Shown here in pieces: positions 1-12,659 of a DNA stretch of 64,000 nucleotides. A model generated the notes under the pieces. It had not been told where the DNA came from. It saw only the letters and a program-made list of their open reading frames with translations, and did not search any database. Source of the DNA: SZUA-35 sp963781035 (GTDB lineage: Bacteria > Actinomycetota > Acidimicrobiia > Acidimicrobiales > SZUA-35); contig CAWAEN010000007.1 in NCBI GenBank assembly GCA_963781035.1, positions 1 through 64,000 of the forward strand, read 5' to 3'. Within the stretch, counting starts at the first letter, position 1, and each line of letters opens with the position of its first letter. A program made the position numbers and the translations under genes.

Positions 1-278
1 GTTCTGTCAGCCGAATGTCCACATCTGTTGGGCACGGGGGACAGGACAACTAGTTGACACACGCTGGGTCATCAAGACAGGTGGTCGGCTTTCGAGCCGG
101 CACACCCGATCATCGTCTCTTCCGCTTTGAGGGCGGTTGCTTAGGCAGCTCGAGCTCCTGGACTCTCGCTTTGGCGAGAATGCCGGGAGCTTTCGCTTTT
201 CAGCTGTTACTTGAGAATTGCATAGCGAGCACGAGCATCTTTACGTACGTAAGTACGTATTTGATAATATGTAATAAC
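1..278 (+). other. 16S-23S internal transcribed spacer (3' part)
   Basis: This stretch precedes the 23S gene and contains no recognisable tRNA cloverleaf. Positions 210-236 form the 5' strand of the 23S processing stem: they pair with 3333-3359 beyond the 23S 3' end, including a perfect 13-bp block (224-236 with 3333-3345). Such stems are the usual RNase III entry site in rRNA maturation. The 16S gene itself lies upstream of the window. Confidence 0.8.
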
Positions 279-3329
<3,051 letters not shown>

Positions 3330-3444
3330 ACAGCTCGTGCTCGCTGTGGAATTCTCGAGGCAACGCCTCAGTATTCTCTTTGAAATTCTAGAACGCCGAC
3401 CTGTCGAAGGCCGTCTGTCGTGAGACGGAGGGCCTCCAGGCAAG

Positions 3445-3562
<118 letters not shown>

Positions 3563-3573
3563 TTTCTCAGAGG

Positions 3574-3612
3574 AGACCCACTGCTTCGGCAGTGGGTCTT
3601 CTTGCTTTTTGG
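3574..3612 (+). terminator. rRNA operon intrinsic terminator
   Basis: A perfect GACCCACTGC/GCAGTGGGTC stem with a TTCG tetraloop (3575-3598) is followed by a T-rich run ending near 3610. It lies just after the 5S gene and is a canonical Rho-independent terminator for the rRNA operon. Confidence 0.93.
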
Positions 3613-3667
3613 CCTCGGGTCGGAGCTTTGGGCCCGCAAGATCGGTCGGGGCCTCTAGCCTCGGTCC

Positions 3668-4407
3668 GTGGCAAAGAAGCGCGTCCCGCCCCCTCCCGTC
3701 GTCAGAGACAAGGTCACGGTCGAACGTGTCGACGACGACACGCCGTCGCCGGACGCCGCCCAGGCCAAGCGACGAGGCGTGGCTCGACGATCGACGTGTC
3801 CGATGTGGAGTTCACCGGCGTGGCCAACGACACCAAGGTCAAGCTTCGTCGCCGTCTGATCGAGGCGGCCGGCGCCTTCGAGGCCGAGCGCTACGGCGAC
3901 GCTCACAAACTGCTGAGCTCGATCGAGAGTCTCGCTCCCGGGGTCCCGGAGGTACTGGAACTCCGCGGTCTGTCGAGCTACCGGTTGGGCAAGTGGAAAC
4001 AGGCCGTGAACGACCTCATGGCGTTCGAAGCGGCCACGGACAGTGTCGAGCAGCACCATGTGCTTGCCGACTGCGCCAGGGCTCTCGGGCAGTGGCGTGA
4101 GGTCGAGCGCTACTGGGGTGAGCTCGGCGATGCGTCGCCGAGCGCTGAGCTGGTCGAGGAAGGACGGATCGTCTACGCCTGCGCTCTGGCCGATCAGGGC
4201 AAGCTCCGCGACGGCATCCGAGTACTGGAAAAGGCTCCACGTGCACCGAGGAAACCCAAAGTCCAGCATTTGCGGCGATGGTATGCGCTCGCTGATCTGT
4301 ACGAGCGGGCGGGCGACCTGCCGAAGGCTCGTCGGCTCTTCGCCGAAGTGAACACGCTCGAGCCGGCGTTCGGTGATGCCGGTGAGCGAGCCCGCTCGCT
4401 GCGATAG
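3668..4407 (+). CDS. Tetratricopeptide-repeat protein (frameshifted)
   Basis: A soluble TPR-type protein of about 245 residues with no signal peptide. A charged, proline-rich N-terminus (starting AKKRVPPPP) is followed by helical repeats rich in A/L/G, including paired motifs such as YRLGKWKQAVNDL and YERAGDLPKARRLF. The GTG start is supported by a TAGCCT -10 element at 3656-3661, 6 nt upstream. The reading frame changes near 3780-3790; one extra G in a GG run there joins the two halves. A TPR protein at this position before the HAD-tlyA genes matches Rv1691 of M. tuberculosis, as far as I recall. No specific partner can be named. Confidence 0.7.
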
Positions 4408-4491
4408 CGTCCTTCCTGTTGCGACAGCGCTGTGCGCGGCAACGTTCGAACTTCCCCCACACAACACTCAACCACCGTGAAAGGTGGAGCG

Positions 4492-4839
4492 ATGAACATC
4501 GCCGTTGTCCAGGGAAGTGTCCGAAACGCACCAGATTGCCGTGAGGCTCGGGACGGATCGTTGCTGGTGAGCTTCGATCTCGTGATCGATGGTTCGCCGC
4601 GAACGTATGTGCCGATCACATGGGTAGGCGATGCTGCGGCCAGACCGTCGACCATCACCGAGGGGCAGACCCTCACCGTGATCGGATCGGTCCACCGCCG
4701 GTTCTATCGGAGTGGGAGTACCACCTCGAGTCGAACCGACGTGCGTGCCGAACGAATCGTGCGGGGAGCCGGGAAGAGAGGCCGAGCGGCGGTGGCCGCG
4801 GCGTTTGAAGATGCGGAGAGAGCGATCGCCCCGGGCTGA
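4492..4839 (+). CDS. SSB-like OB-fold protein
   Basis: A short (115 aa) protein resembling the OB-fold core of single-stranded-DNA-binding proteins. The pattern MNIAVVQGSV...LVSFDLVID...YVPITW...LTVIGSVHRRFYRS..TSSRTDVRAERI is typical of the family. It lacks the long glycine-rich, acidic-tipped C-terminal tail of the replicative SSB, so it is probably a second, auxiliary SSB paralogue. The ATG is preceded by AGGTGGAGCG, a good ribosome-binding site, so this gene has a leader, unlike many neighbours. It ends 4 nt before the convergent fbaA stop. Confidence 0.72.
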   Translation: MNIAVVQGSVRNAPDCREARDGSLLVSFDLVIDGSPRTYVPITWVGDAAARPSTITEGQTLTVIGSVHRRFYRSGSTTSSRTDVRAERIVRGAGKRGRAAVAAAFEDAERAIAPG

Positions 4840-4843
4840 ACGA

Positions 4844-5914
4844 TCAGGCGAGCGTGTCGATGTTGCCGAGCTCGGTGAACGCTTGCTCGAGACGGGTCAC
4901 GAAGGATTCTTCGCCGGCCCGGAGCCACGCCCGCGGATCGTATTTCTTCTTGTTCGGAGCATCCGGGCCATCGGGGTTGCCGATCTGGCCTTGCAGATAG
5001 TCGTGGTTGGCAGCCTCGTAGCCTCGGATTCCGTCCCAGAACGCCCACTGCAGGTCGGTGTCGATGTTCATCTTGATCACACCGTAGGAGATCGCCTCGG
5101 CGATCTCGGCTGCCGTCGAGCCCGACCCGCCGTGGAACACGAAGTTGACGGGCTTCGGGGCGGTCCCGTGTTTCTCCTCGATGTGTTTCTGGGAGGCGTC
5201 GAGGATCGACGGCGTCAGTTTGACGTTGCCGGGCTTGTAGACGCCGTGGACGTTGCCGAAGGCTGCGGCGATCGTGAAGCGGTCGCTGACCTCGGAGAGG
5301 CGCTCGTAGGCGTACGCCACCTCCTCGGGCTTGGAGTAGAGGTCCTCGGGCTTGACGTCGGAGTTGTCGACACCGTCTTCTTCGCCGCCGGTGATGCCGA
5401 GTTCGATCTCGAGGGTCATGCCCATCTTCGACATCCGCTGGAGGTAGGCGACACAGAGGTCGATGTTCTCCTCCATCGGCTCCTCGGAGAGGTCGAGCAT
5501 GTGAGAGCTGAACAGCGGAACGCCGTTGGCCTCGTAGTACTGCTCGCCGGCATCGAGGAGTCCGTCGATCCAGGGGAGGAGCTTCTTGGCGGCGTGGTCG
5601 GTGTGGAGGATGATGCGGGCTCCGTAGCGCTCCGCCATGTTGCGCACGTGGAGGGCACCCGAGATGCAGCCGGCGACCGATGCCTCGATCCCGCTGCCGT
5701 AGCCCTTGCCGGCGACGAAGGCGCCGCCGCTGTTGGAGAACTGGATGATCGCCGGCGCGTTCACCTTGGCCGCGGTCTCCATGACACCGTTCATCGTGTT
5801 GGTGCCGATGCAGTTGGCCGCCGGTAGGGCGTAGTTGTTCGCCTTGGCGTGGGCAAAGAGTTCGGAAACGGCGTCGCCTGTGAGGACACCCGGGGCAAAT
5901 TCGGCGCGTGACAT
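4844..5914 (-). CDS. fbaA: Fructose-bisphosphate aldolase, class II
   Basis: A cytoplasmic zinc aldolase that interconverts fructose-1,6-bisphosphate with DHAP and glyceraldehyde-3-phosphate in glycolysis and gluconeogenesis. At 356 aa it matches the long class IIa form (E. coli FbaA is about 359). Family motifs are present: the zinc-site region HTDHAAKK, FGNVHGVY, and the phosphate-binding VFHGGSGS. The frame stays open upstream, but the ATG at 5914 matches the family N-terminus. It also sits 7 nt after a TAGCGT -10 element (minus strand, 5922-5927), so the mRNA is probably leaderless. It is divergent from the HAD gene. Confidence 0.95.
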   Translation of the reverse strand: MSRAEFAPGVLTGDAVSELFAHAKANNYALPAANCIGTNTMNGVMETAAKVNAPAIIQFSNSGGAFVAGKGYGSGIEASVAGCISGALHVRNMAERYGARIILHTDHAAKKLLPWIDGLLDAGEQYYEANGVPLFSSHMLDLSEEPMEENIDLCVAYLQRMSKMGMTLEIELGITGGEEDGVDNSDVKPEDLYSKPEEVAYAYERLSEVSDRFTIAAAFGNVHGVYKPGNVKLTPSILDASQKHIEEKHGTAPKPVNFVFHGGSGSTAAEIAEAISYGVIKMNIDTDLQWAFWDGIRGYEAANHDYLQGQIGNPDGPDAPNKKKYDPRAWLRAGEESFVTRLEQAFTELGNIDTLA

Positions 5915-5991
5915 GCGTGTGACGCTACCAACACTGCTCGACGTCTGCGGAAACCACTCGCGACATCTTCCTGGGGCTACCGTTCGCGGCC

Positions 5992-6775
5992 ATGACGACC
6001 TGGGCACTCGATCTCGACGGCGTGATCTGGCACGGAACGATGCCCATTCCCGGGTCAGCCGAAGCCGTCGGCGACCTTCGAGCATCGGGACACGAGGTCG
6101 TGTTCGTCACCAACAATTCGTTCTCGACGATCGCGCAGCAGGAGGCCAAGCTCGGGTCGTTCGGAATCGATGCTTCCGGCTCGGTGATCACTTCGGCCCA
6201 GGCCGCGGCCTCGGTGATCGAGCCGAACGAGCGGGTTCTGGTGTTGGGCGGTCCTGGGGTCATCGAGGCGGTCGAACTTCGAGGTGCCGATCTGGTCGAT
6301 CATGCAGAGGTGGCCGACGGTGACCGTGCCGTCGCGAAGGCTGCCATCGACGTCGTGGTCGTCGGCTTGGACTGGGCGCTCGACTACCACCGACTCGCAG
6401 CTGCGGTCCAGGCCGTGCTCGGTCGGAGCTCGATTCGTGGCAACCAACACCGATCCCACCTACCCGAGCGAGCGCGGGTTGCTTCCCGGCGCCGGCGCGT
6501 TGGTTGCCGCCGTGGCCACGGCCACGGGTTGCTCCCCGATGGTCGCCGGCAAACCCGAACGTCCGGCTGCCGATCTGGTGAGGTCTCGGTTCGGTTCTGT
6601 CGGAATCATGGTGGGGGACAGGCCCGAGACCGACGGAGCGTTCGCCGTCGCCCTCGGCTACGACTTCGGGCTCGTGTTGTCGGGTGTCACCGCGTCGGCT
6701 GAGGGCGTCCTGCCCGTTCCCCAGCTGGTGGCACCCGATCTGCAGTCGTTGGTGTCGACCCACATCGGCCGTTGA
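5992..6775 (+). CDS. HAD-family sugar phosphatase, NagD-like (frameshifted)
   Basis: A HAD-superfamily phosphatase of the NagD/p-nitrophenylphosphatase type, about 260 aa. Motif I is DLDGVIWHG at residues 6-14, motif II is VTNNS, and the C-terminal GKPERPAADLV and GDRPETDGAFA carry the motif III Lys and motif IV Asp residues. It corresponds in position and type to Rv1692 (reported as a glycerol-phosphate phosphatase), upstream of tlyA; substrate identity here is inference. The frame changes near 6425, and one added G restores VLGRGARFVATNT. A TACCGT -10 at 5978-5983 lies 8 nt before the ATG, suggesting a leaderless transcript. Confidence 0.82.
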
Positions 6776-6858
6776 ACCTGCCGATCTCGACGCACCCGTG
6801 GCCTCGTCCCCGGCTGTGTTGCGTTGGTCACATGCGGCCGATTTGTGGGTGCTAACTG

Positions 6859-6887
6859 TTGCAAGCGCGTGCGAGCAGGAGTATTCT
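6859..6887 (+). promoter_or_regulatory. Sigma-70-type promoter, leaderless
   Basis: TTGCAA (6859-6864) and TATTCT (6882-6887) are separated by exactly 17 nt. The predicted transcription start falls on or next to the A of the ATG at 6895, so the message would have no 5' UTR. This is the clearest two-box promoter in the first half of the window. Confidence 0.7.
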
Positions 6888-6894
6888 TTCTCTC

Positions 6895-7389
6895 ATGACC
6901 ACCACCTCTACCCTCACCGACCGGATCCGCAAGATCGACATGCGGAACCCTGAAACCCTCGACATCTTCGAAATCCGCAACGCCATCGAAAAGGCCGTCA
7001 AGGATCTCGATCTTCCCGAATTCGACCTCGAGCGCCTCGACGTGCTCGGCCTCCGTGAACTCTTCGCCAAGCTCGATCTTCCCGAGTTCGAACTCGAGAC
7101 CCTCGACCGCTTCGACGTGCTCGGCCTGCGCAAGGCCATCGTCGACGCTGACCGTGTCGAGTTCACCATGCCCAGCAGCCCCGGTGATGTCGTCAGCCAG
7201 CTCGACGACGTCCGCTCGAGCTTCGAATCGATCATCAAGAACGTGGTCGACAACGCTGCCGACCTCGCTCCGGTGACCCGCAAGGAACTCGCCGACCTCG
7301 AAAAGCGCGTCGTCGCTGCCGAGAAGGCCGCCAAGAAGACCCCGGCCAAGAAGGCTCGGGCCCGCAAGCCCGCCGCCAAGAAGGCCTGA
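6895..7389 (+). CDS. Helical repeat protein with Lys/Ala-rich basic tail
   Basis: A 164-aa protein of unknown function. Residues about 37-80 hold two near-copies of a heptad-like segment (DLPEFDLERLDVLGLR and DLPEFELETLDRFDVLGLR), predicted amphipathic helices. A coiled-coil-like stretch around KELADLEKRVVAAEK follows. It ends in a histone-H1/HbhA-like tail (KKTPAKKARARKPAAKKA) able to bind DNA or polyanions. It occupies the place of Rv1693 between the HAD gene and tlyA. A strong leaderless promoter precedes it, so it may be abundant. A phasin-like or nucleoid-associated role is possible but unproven. Confidence 0.8.
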   Translation: MTTTSTLTDRIRKIDMRNPETLDIFEIRNAIEKAVKDLDLPEFDLERLDVLGLRELFAKLDLPEFELETLDRFDVLGLRKAIVDADRVEFTMPSSPGDVVSQLDDVRSSFESIIKNVVDNAADLAPVTRKELADLEKRVVAAEKAAKKTPAKKARARKPAAKKA

Positions 7390-7446
7390 TCAACCACACA
7401 GGCTGAACAGCCGGAGGACGCGCAGTCGGGCCGCTACCGTGGCTTG

Positions 7447-8232
7447 ATGGCTGCTCGTCGCCGGCTGGATGCCGAACTCGTCCGGCGGGGACTCGTCCCC
7501 AGTCGCGACGCAGCCAAACGAGAGATTGAAGCCGGCCGGGTGGTCGTGGGAGGAGCTCCCGCCACCAAGCCGGCTCGTCTCGTTTTGGCCGGCGACGATG
7601 TGCGAGTGCTCGGGCCGCCACCGAAGTTCGTGAGCCGTGCCGGGCAGAAGCTCGAGGCCGCGCTCGATCACTTCGGCGTCGACCCGTCCGGTTGGACCGT
7701 GCTCGATGCCGGCTCGTCGACCGGTGGTTTCACCGATTGCCTGCTCCAGCGGGGAGCGGCACGGGTGGTGGCCGTTGATGTCGGCACCCACCAGATGCAC
7801 GAGAAGATCCGAGCTGACGAGCGGGTCGACGTCCGCGAGCAGACCGACGTCCGAATCGTCGACCAGGCCTCGATCGGCGGGCCTGTCGATCTCGTGGTCG
7901 GTGATCTCTCGTTCATCTCGCTCAAGCTGGTGTTGCCTGCGTTGGTAGGCGTTGCTCGTCCCGGGGCTCCGATGCTCCTGCTGGTCAAACCGCAGTTCGA
8001 GGCCGGCCGCGAGGAGGCAGCGAAAGGCCGTGGGGTCATCACCGATCCGGCGATTCACCAGCGGGTCCTGGCCGAGGTCGAGGCGGCTGCGCTGTCACAC
8101 GGCGCTGTCATGGTCGATCACATGCGGTCACCGATCACTGGCCATGCAGGCAATGTCGAGTTCGTGGGGTACTTTCGCGCCGACGCTGCGGACGCCGCGT
8201 CCGGTGACCAGTCAGGAGTCGTGAGTGAGTAG
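7447..8232 (+). CDS. tlyA: TlyA-family rRNA 2'-O-methyltransferase
   Basis: TlyA adds 2'-O-methyl groups to 16S and 23S rRNA cytidines in other actinobacteria; these marks affect capreomycin binding. The 261-aa protein has an N-terminal S4 RNA-binding domain (residues 4-60, RRLDAELVRRGLVPSR). A Rossmann SAM-binding methyltransferase domain follows, with motif LDAGSSTGGFTDCLLQRGA near residue 90 and the conserved KPQFEAGR. The ATG lies 6 nt after TACCGT (7435-7440). A TTG one codon upstream is a less likely start. The 3' end overlaps nadK by 8 nt, implying translational coupling. Confidence 0.94.
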   Translation: MAARRRLDAELVRRGLVPSRDAAKREIEAGRVVVGGAPATKPARLVLAGDDVRVLGPPPKFVSRAGQKLEAALDHFGVDPSGWTVLDAGSSTGGFTDCLLQRGAARVVAVDVGTHQMHEKIRADERVDVREQTDVRIVDQASIGGPVDLVVGDLSFISLKLVLPALVGVARPGAPMLLLVKPQFEAGREEAAKGRGVITDPAIHQRVLAEVEAAALSHGAVMVDHMRSPITGHAGNVEFVGYFRADAADAASGDQSGVVSE

Positions 8233-9079
8233 ACGCATCGGCATCGTGGTGCACCGCCACCGGCCCGAGGTCATCGAATTCGCCCGCAGTGCAGTGAAGT
8301 GGTGCGAAACCAAGGGTGCGACCGCGTCGCTTCCGAGCGGAGACGCCGCGCTCATCGGAATGGCTGACCTCGCCGTCGATGCCGAAGAGTTCGCCGAGGG
8401 GCTCGATCTGATCCTGAGTCTCGGAGGCGACGGCACGATGCTGCGGGCGGTGCAGTTCGCAGCCCCGAGCGAGGTGCCCATCCTCGGCGTCAACGCCGGA
8501 CAACTCGGTTACCTCACGCAATTCGCCCCGTCGGAACTGACCGATGCACTCGACGCGTGGAACTCCGGTGAGCTGATCGAGGAACGCCGGATGCTGTTGG
8601 AGGTCACGGTCCGCGGTGATCGACGTCATCCGGCAGCGTTTGCCCTGAACGAGACTGTGCTCGAGCGTGCCGACAACGGTCATTCGGTGACGGTCGATGC
8701 GTCGATCGGTGGTGTGCACTTCACCAGATACCTCGCCGACGGTGTGATCGTGGCAACACCCACGGGGTCAACGGCCTACTCGCTCTCTGCCGGCGGACCG
8801 ATCGTCGAACCGGACTTCGAAGCGCTCGTGGTCACGCCGGTGGCGCCGCACATGGTCTTCGACAGATCGTTGATCCTCAAGCCGTCGACCGTCGTGGAGC
8901 TCACGGTCAGTGGCTATCGGAATGGCAAGGTCACCGTCGACGGGCGCGTGGTCACCGAACTCGAACCGGGGGAGACACTCGTGTGTCGGGCGTCCGATCG
9001 TCGGGTTCGATTCCTGACCCGGGCCGAGCGGAACTTCCACGGCATCCTGAAGGAGAAGTTCCGACTTGAGGATCGCTGA
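8225..9079 (+). CDS. nadK: NAD kinase
   Basis: NadK phosphorylates NAD to NADP. The 284-aa length is typical. The GGDGT motif (LSLGGDGTMLRA, about residue 66) and the downstream NAGQLGYL and ATPTGSTAYSLSAGGP segments identify the family. The GTG start overlaps the end of tlyA, and the stop shares bases with the recN ATG (TGATG). The three genes tlyA-nadK-recN therefore form one tightly coupled operon, as in M. tuberculosis. Confidence 0.96.
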   Translation: MSRRIGIVVHRHRPEVIEFARSAVKWCETKGATASLPSGDAALIGMADLAVDAEEFAEGLDLILSLGGDGTMLRAVQFAAPSEVPILGVNAGQLGYLTQFAPSELTDALDAWNSGELIEERRMLLEVTVRGDRRHPAAFALNETVLERADNGHSVTVDASIGGVHFTRYLADGVIVATPTGSTAYSLSAGGPIVEPDFEALVVTPVAPHMVFDRSLILKPSTVVELTVSGYRNGKVTVDGRVVTELEPGETLVCRASDRRVRFLTRAERNFHGILKEKFRLEDR

Positions 9080-10677
9080 TGCTGGTTGAGTTGGTGGTGT
9101 CCGATCTCGGCGTGATCGACGAGGTGTCGCTCACTCTGCCACCGGGACTGATCGCCCTGACCGGTGAGACGGGGGCAGGCAAGACACTGCTCGTCGACGC
9201 GATCAGCTTGTTGATGGGGGGCCGTTCCGATCCGGGGCTGGTGAGGGCCGGGGCGGCCGAGGCGCGGGTCGACGGCAGATTCTTGACGATCGACGATGAT
9301 GGTGACGAGGTCGAACACGTGCTGGCCCGCGTGGTCCCCGCCGAGGGTCGATCACGGGCGTACATCAACGGTCGACCCGCCACGGCAGGCGCACTGACGG
9401 AGCTGGGCGAGCGCCTCGTCGATCTCCACGGGCAGCATGCCCACCAGTCGTTGCTCGGCGTCGATGCCCAACGGGTCGCGCTCGATGCATTCGGCCAGGT
9501 CGATCTGCGACGAATCATTGCGGCCAAGGCACGTATCTCCGAGCTCGAGGCGCTCCTCCGCCAGTTGGGTGGTGACGAACGGTCTCGTGCCCGGGAGATC
9601 GACCTCTTGCGTTATCAGGTCGATGAGCTCGATGCCGCCGAGATAGAAGATGCAGATGAAGAGACGAACCTTCGCCGTCGCGAAGAGATGCTCGGCAACG
9701 CAGTTGGCCTCGAGGAGGCAGCCGGACGGTCGATCGAGGTGCTCGTCGAGGACGACGGTGCGCGCGACCAGCTGGCGATGGCATTCAAACACCTTGGCGA
9801 CAGCTCGGTATTCGCCCCGGTGGCATCACGTCTCCGGGACGTCCTGGCAGAGGTCGACGACCTCGCCGATTCCATTCGAGATCAGGCCGGTGGGCTTCAG
9901 CACGATCCCGAGGCGTTGGCCGAGGTCCAGGATCGTCTCCAACAACTCCAGCAGCTCCGTCGGAAGTACGGCGACGATCTCGGCGCGGTCATGGCCGAGC
10001 ATCGAGAGCTTGCGGAGCGGCTCGCCGAGCTGCTCGACCACGACGCCAGAGCAGGGCAGCTCGATTCCGACATGGCTGCGGCGGCGGCCGAGTTCGCCGC
10101 GGCAGCGGCCGAGGTGCTGGCGGCGCGACAGGCGGCGGCCCCGATGCTGGCGGCTGCGATCGAGGCCAGGCTGCCGGACCTCGCGATGCCGAAGGCGACC
10201 ATCGGCATCGATGTGTCCGGCGTCGACGGAGCTCATGTGGTGTTCCAGCTCTCGGCCAACCCTGGATCTCCTCTGCAGGCACTGGCAAAGGTTGCGTCCG
10301 GTGGTGAGCTCGCCCGCACGATGTTGGCGCTTCGGAGTGTCTTGTCCGAGGCGCCGCCGATCCTGGTGTTCGACGAGGTCGACGCCGGTATCGGGGGAGA
10401 AGCCGGTTTTGCGGTCGGCCGATCGCTGAGTGATCTCGGCGACCGCCATCAGGTCTTGGTGGTCACCCACCTGCCGCAGGTCGCGTCGTTCGCCGATGCC
10501 CACCTGGCGGTCGAGAAGATCCAGGACACCGATGTCACGGTGTCACAGATCCGACTGCTGAACGACAAGGAGCGGGTCTTCGAGTTGGCGAGGATGCTCT
10601 CTGGTCAGCCGGAGTCGGCGACGGCGCGCAAACACGCCCGCGAGCTGATGGTCGAAGCGGCGTCCCAGAAGCGATGA
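9079..10677 (+). CDS. recN: DNA repair protein RecN
   Basis: RecN is an SMC-like ATPase acting in double-strand-break repair. The 532-aa protein has an N-terminal Walker A (GETGAGKTLL, about residue 30). A central coiled coil follows, with an Ala-rich stretch around residues 330-350, then the ABC signature ASGGELARTMLAL and Walker B ILVFDEVDAGIGG. Length and order fit the family. It is the last gene of the tlyA-nadK-recN operon; the next gene is convergent, 41 nt away. Confidence 0.95.
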   Translation: MLVELVVSDLGVIDEVSLTLPPGLIALTGETGAGKTLLVDAISLLMGGRSDPGLVRAGAAEARVDGRFLTIDDDGDEVEHVLARVVPAEGRSRAYINGRPATAGALTELGERLVDLHGQHAHQSLLGVDAQRVALDAFGQVDLRRIIAAKARISELEALLRQLGGDERSRAREIDLLRYQVDELDAAEIEDADEETNLRRREEMLGNAVGLEEAAGRSIEVLVEDDGARDQLAMAFKHLGDSSVFAPVASRLRDVLAEVDDLADSIRDQAGGLQHDPEALAEVQDRLQQLQQLRRKYGDDLGAVMAEHRELAERLAELLDHDARAGQLDSDMAAAAAEFAAAAAEVLAARQAAAPMLAAAIEARLPDLAMPKATIGIDVSGVDGAHVVFQLSANPGSPLQALAKVASGGELARTMLALRSVLSEAPPILVFDEVDAGIGGEAGFAVGRSLSDLGDRHQVLVVTHLPQVASFADAHLAVEKIQDTDVTVSQIRLLNDKERVFELARMLSGQPESATARKHARELMVEAASQKR

Positions 10678-10718
10678 TCGATGCGCTGCTCGTCAGCCGC
10701 CAGGGTGAGACCGTATGG

Positions 10719-11363
10719 TCAGCTGAGCGGCGAGAGCGTTCGCTCGAGGTCGTTGATGAGATCAGGGACCCTCTTGTCGATGGCCGGTTGTTCGGCGGCA
10801 AGCCGATGTCCGATCGATCGGATCTGCTCCGGGTCGAAGGCCAGTCGAGGGCGTCGACTCAGGATGCGGTGGAGCCGATCGGCGACGGCGTGGGGGTCGG
10901 CAAAGTCGGTCGGGAGATCCCACAGCGGAACCCGGGACAGGTGGTGTTCCCATGCCTCGGGATTGCCGTCGACCAAGGAGGCGAGAGCGGAGCCGAGGGA
11001 GGCGATTTCGGCGAACGCCGCCTCGACGGCCTCCGCCGTTCCCGGATCTGCCAGCAGACTCCCATCGATCAGCAGTTCCGGCCCGACGTGGGCCACGGCC
11101 CGGGCGGGGCCGCGTCCGACACCATCGGCGGCGAGGTCGGTCCGGAGTCGAGCCATCGCCTCGGTGAACGTCGGGTGGCGATGGAAGGCGTCGTCGGTGG
11201 CGTGGTGGATGGCGATGCCGGCGGTGACCTCGGGGTCGTCGCTGTGGCCCATGAGTCGGAACCGGCCCATGGCGCCCAGATCGGGAAGTGCGGCACCGAG
11301 CCACACCCGCGGAGCGTGCGGGGCCAGACGGACCGCCACGGCAACATGGCCGGTGATGTTCAT
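10719..11363 (-). CDS. Conserved hypothetical, AcpH/DUF479-like
   Basis: A 214-aa soluble protein. It begins MNITGHVAVA and contains LGAALPDLGAMGRF and GIAIHHATDDAFHRHPTF. This His/Asp-rich layout resembles the ACP phosphodiesterase (DUF479) or related HD-like hydrolases, but I cannot assign activity. The start follows the stop of the upstream serine-hydrolase gene by 5 nt, so the two are cotranscribed. It converges on recN. Confidence 0.65.
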   Translation of the reverse strand: MNITGHVAVAVRLAPHAPRVWLGAALPDLGAMGRFRLMGHSDDPEVTAGIAIHHATDDAFHRHPTFTEAMARLRTDLAADGVGRGPARAVAHVGPELLIDGSLLADPGTAEAVEAAFAEIASLGSALASLVDGNPEAWEHHLSRVPLWDLPTDFADPHAVADRLHRILSRRPRLAFDPEQIRSIGHRLAAEQPAIDKRVPDLINDLERTLSPLS

Positions 11364-11368
11364 GAGTG

Positions 11369-12584
11369 TCAGTCGACGATGGCGCTGTAGACCATCGGCT
11401 TGAGTTCGTCCCTGATGGGATAGGCCGAGGACGGGAGGAGCTGGGTCATGCCGATGACGATCAGCTGTTCGGCCGGGTCGATCCAGAACAGCGTGCTGGC
11501 AGCACCGCCCCATGCGTAGGCGCCCCGGGATCCGATGACGGCGGCTCGTGACGTGTCGAGAACCACCGAGAACCCGAGGCCGAATCCAATGCCTTCGTAG
11601 TTCGACTCGCTGAAGGTGGGCTGACCCATCGAAGCGAGGTCGCTGCCGGTCGCCAGGTGATTCTGCGTCATGTAGGCGAGCGTTCGAGGTCCGATGATCC
11701 TGGCTCCGTCGAGTTGACCGCCGTCGAGCAACGCCGAGCAGAAGCGGTGATAGTCGTGCATGGTCGACACGAGGCCGCCTCCCCCTGACAGGAACGTCGG
11801 CTTCGATCGGTAGCTGCTGCGTTCGGAGTTGCCGTCGATCAGCACCATGTCGTCGCCGGCGGCACCTTCTGGCACCCCGAAGGGTGCGAGTTCGGGCAGG
11901 GTGTAACAGTCGGTCAGGCGATCGGCCTTCGAGTCATCGACCCAGAAACCGGTGTCGGTCATGCCAAGCGGCTCGAAGATGTTCTCGGCCAGATACTGAT
12001 CGAAGGATGTGCCGCTGATGATCTCGACCAGCCGGCCGCACACGTCGGTGGCGACGCTGTACGCCCAGCGAGTGCCGGGCGAGAACATCAGCGGGACGTC
12101 GGCCAACTTCTCGCACATCTCCTGGAGTGTGTTGCCGTCCGGGCGGTCGATACCGCGACGGCGGTACATCGCATCGATCGGCGTGCGATGCATCCAGCTG
12201 TAGGTGAGCCCAGAGGTGTGGGTCAGGAGATCCCGCACCTCCATCGGGCGAACGGGCGGGGTCGTATGGAAGTTCGCCGGCGTCCCGTCGACCCAGACCT
12301 CGCAGGTTCTTCCACGACGGGATGAATCGTGAACCGGGTCGTTGAGCTGGAAGCGGCCCTGCTCGTAGAGCTGCATGAGCGCGATGCTGGTGATCGGCTT
12401 CGACATCGAGTAGATGCGGAACATCGCATCGTCGGCGTATGCCTGGTCGGACCGGTGAGCGACCTCGCCGTTGCGGCTGATCAGCAGCGAATAGCCGCGG
12501 ATAGCGCTTGGTGTCGAGGTACTGCTCAGCGATGAATCCGTCGATGGCGGACAGGCGGCTGCTGTCCATTCCCGTGTTCGTCAT
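11369..12584 (-). CDS. Beta-lactamase-family serine hydrolase (frameshifted)
   Basis: A class C beta-lactamase/esterase-like (penicillin-binding-protein fold) hydrolase of about 400 aa. The nucleophile motif SMSK (MFRIYSMSKPITSIAL), followed by DLLTHTSGLTY, WAYSVATDV and a C-terminal GAYAWGGAASTLFW, places it with EstB-type esterases and beta-lactamase-related proteins; no signal peptide is seen. The N-terminus (MTNTGMDSSRLSAIDGFIAE) lies in another frame that joins near 12495, where removing one base restores the expected RGYSLLISRNGEV. It is divergent from the cyclodeaminase gene, with a 75-nt gap. Substrate unknown. Confidence 0.8.
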
Positions 12585-12659
12585 GGCCGACATCCTGCCC
12601 GATTGGTGCACGGCGAACCAGACGGCGTCTCGGCCGGGGAGCATGCTTGACTGTCGACC

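Noticed and set aside
1..278. tRNA-Ile or tRNA-Ala gene in the rRNA spacer
   Set aside because: No acceptor stem, T-loop GTTCGAATC-like element or anticodon arm can be folded there.
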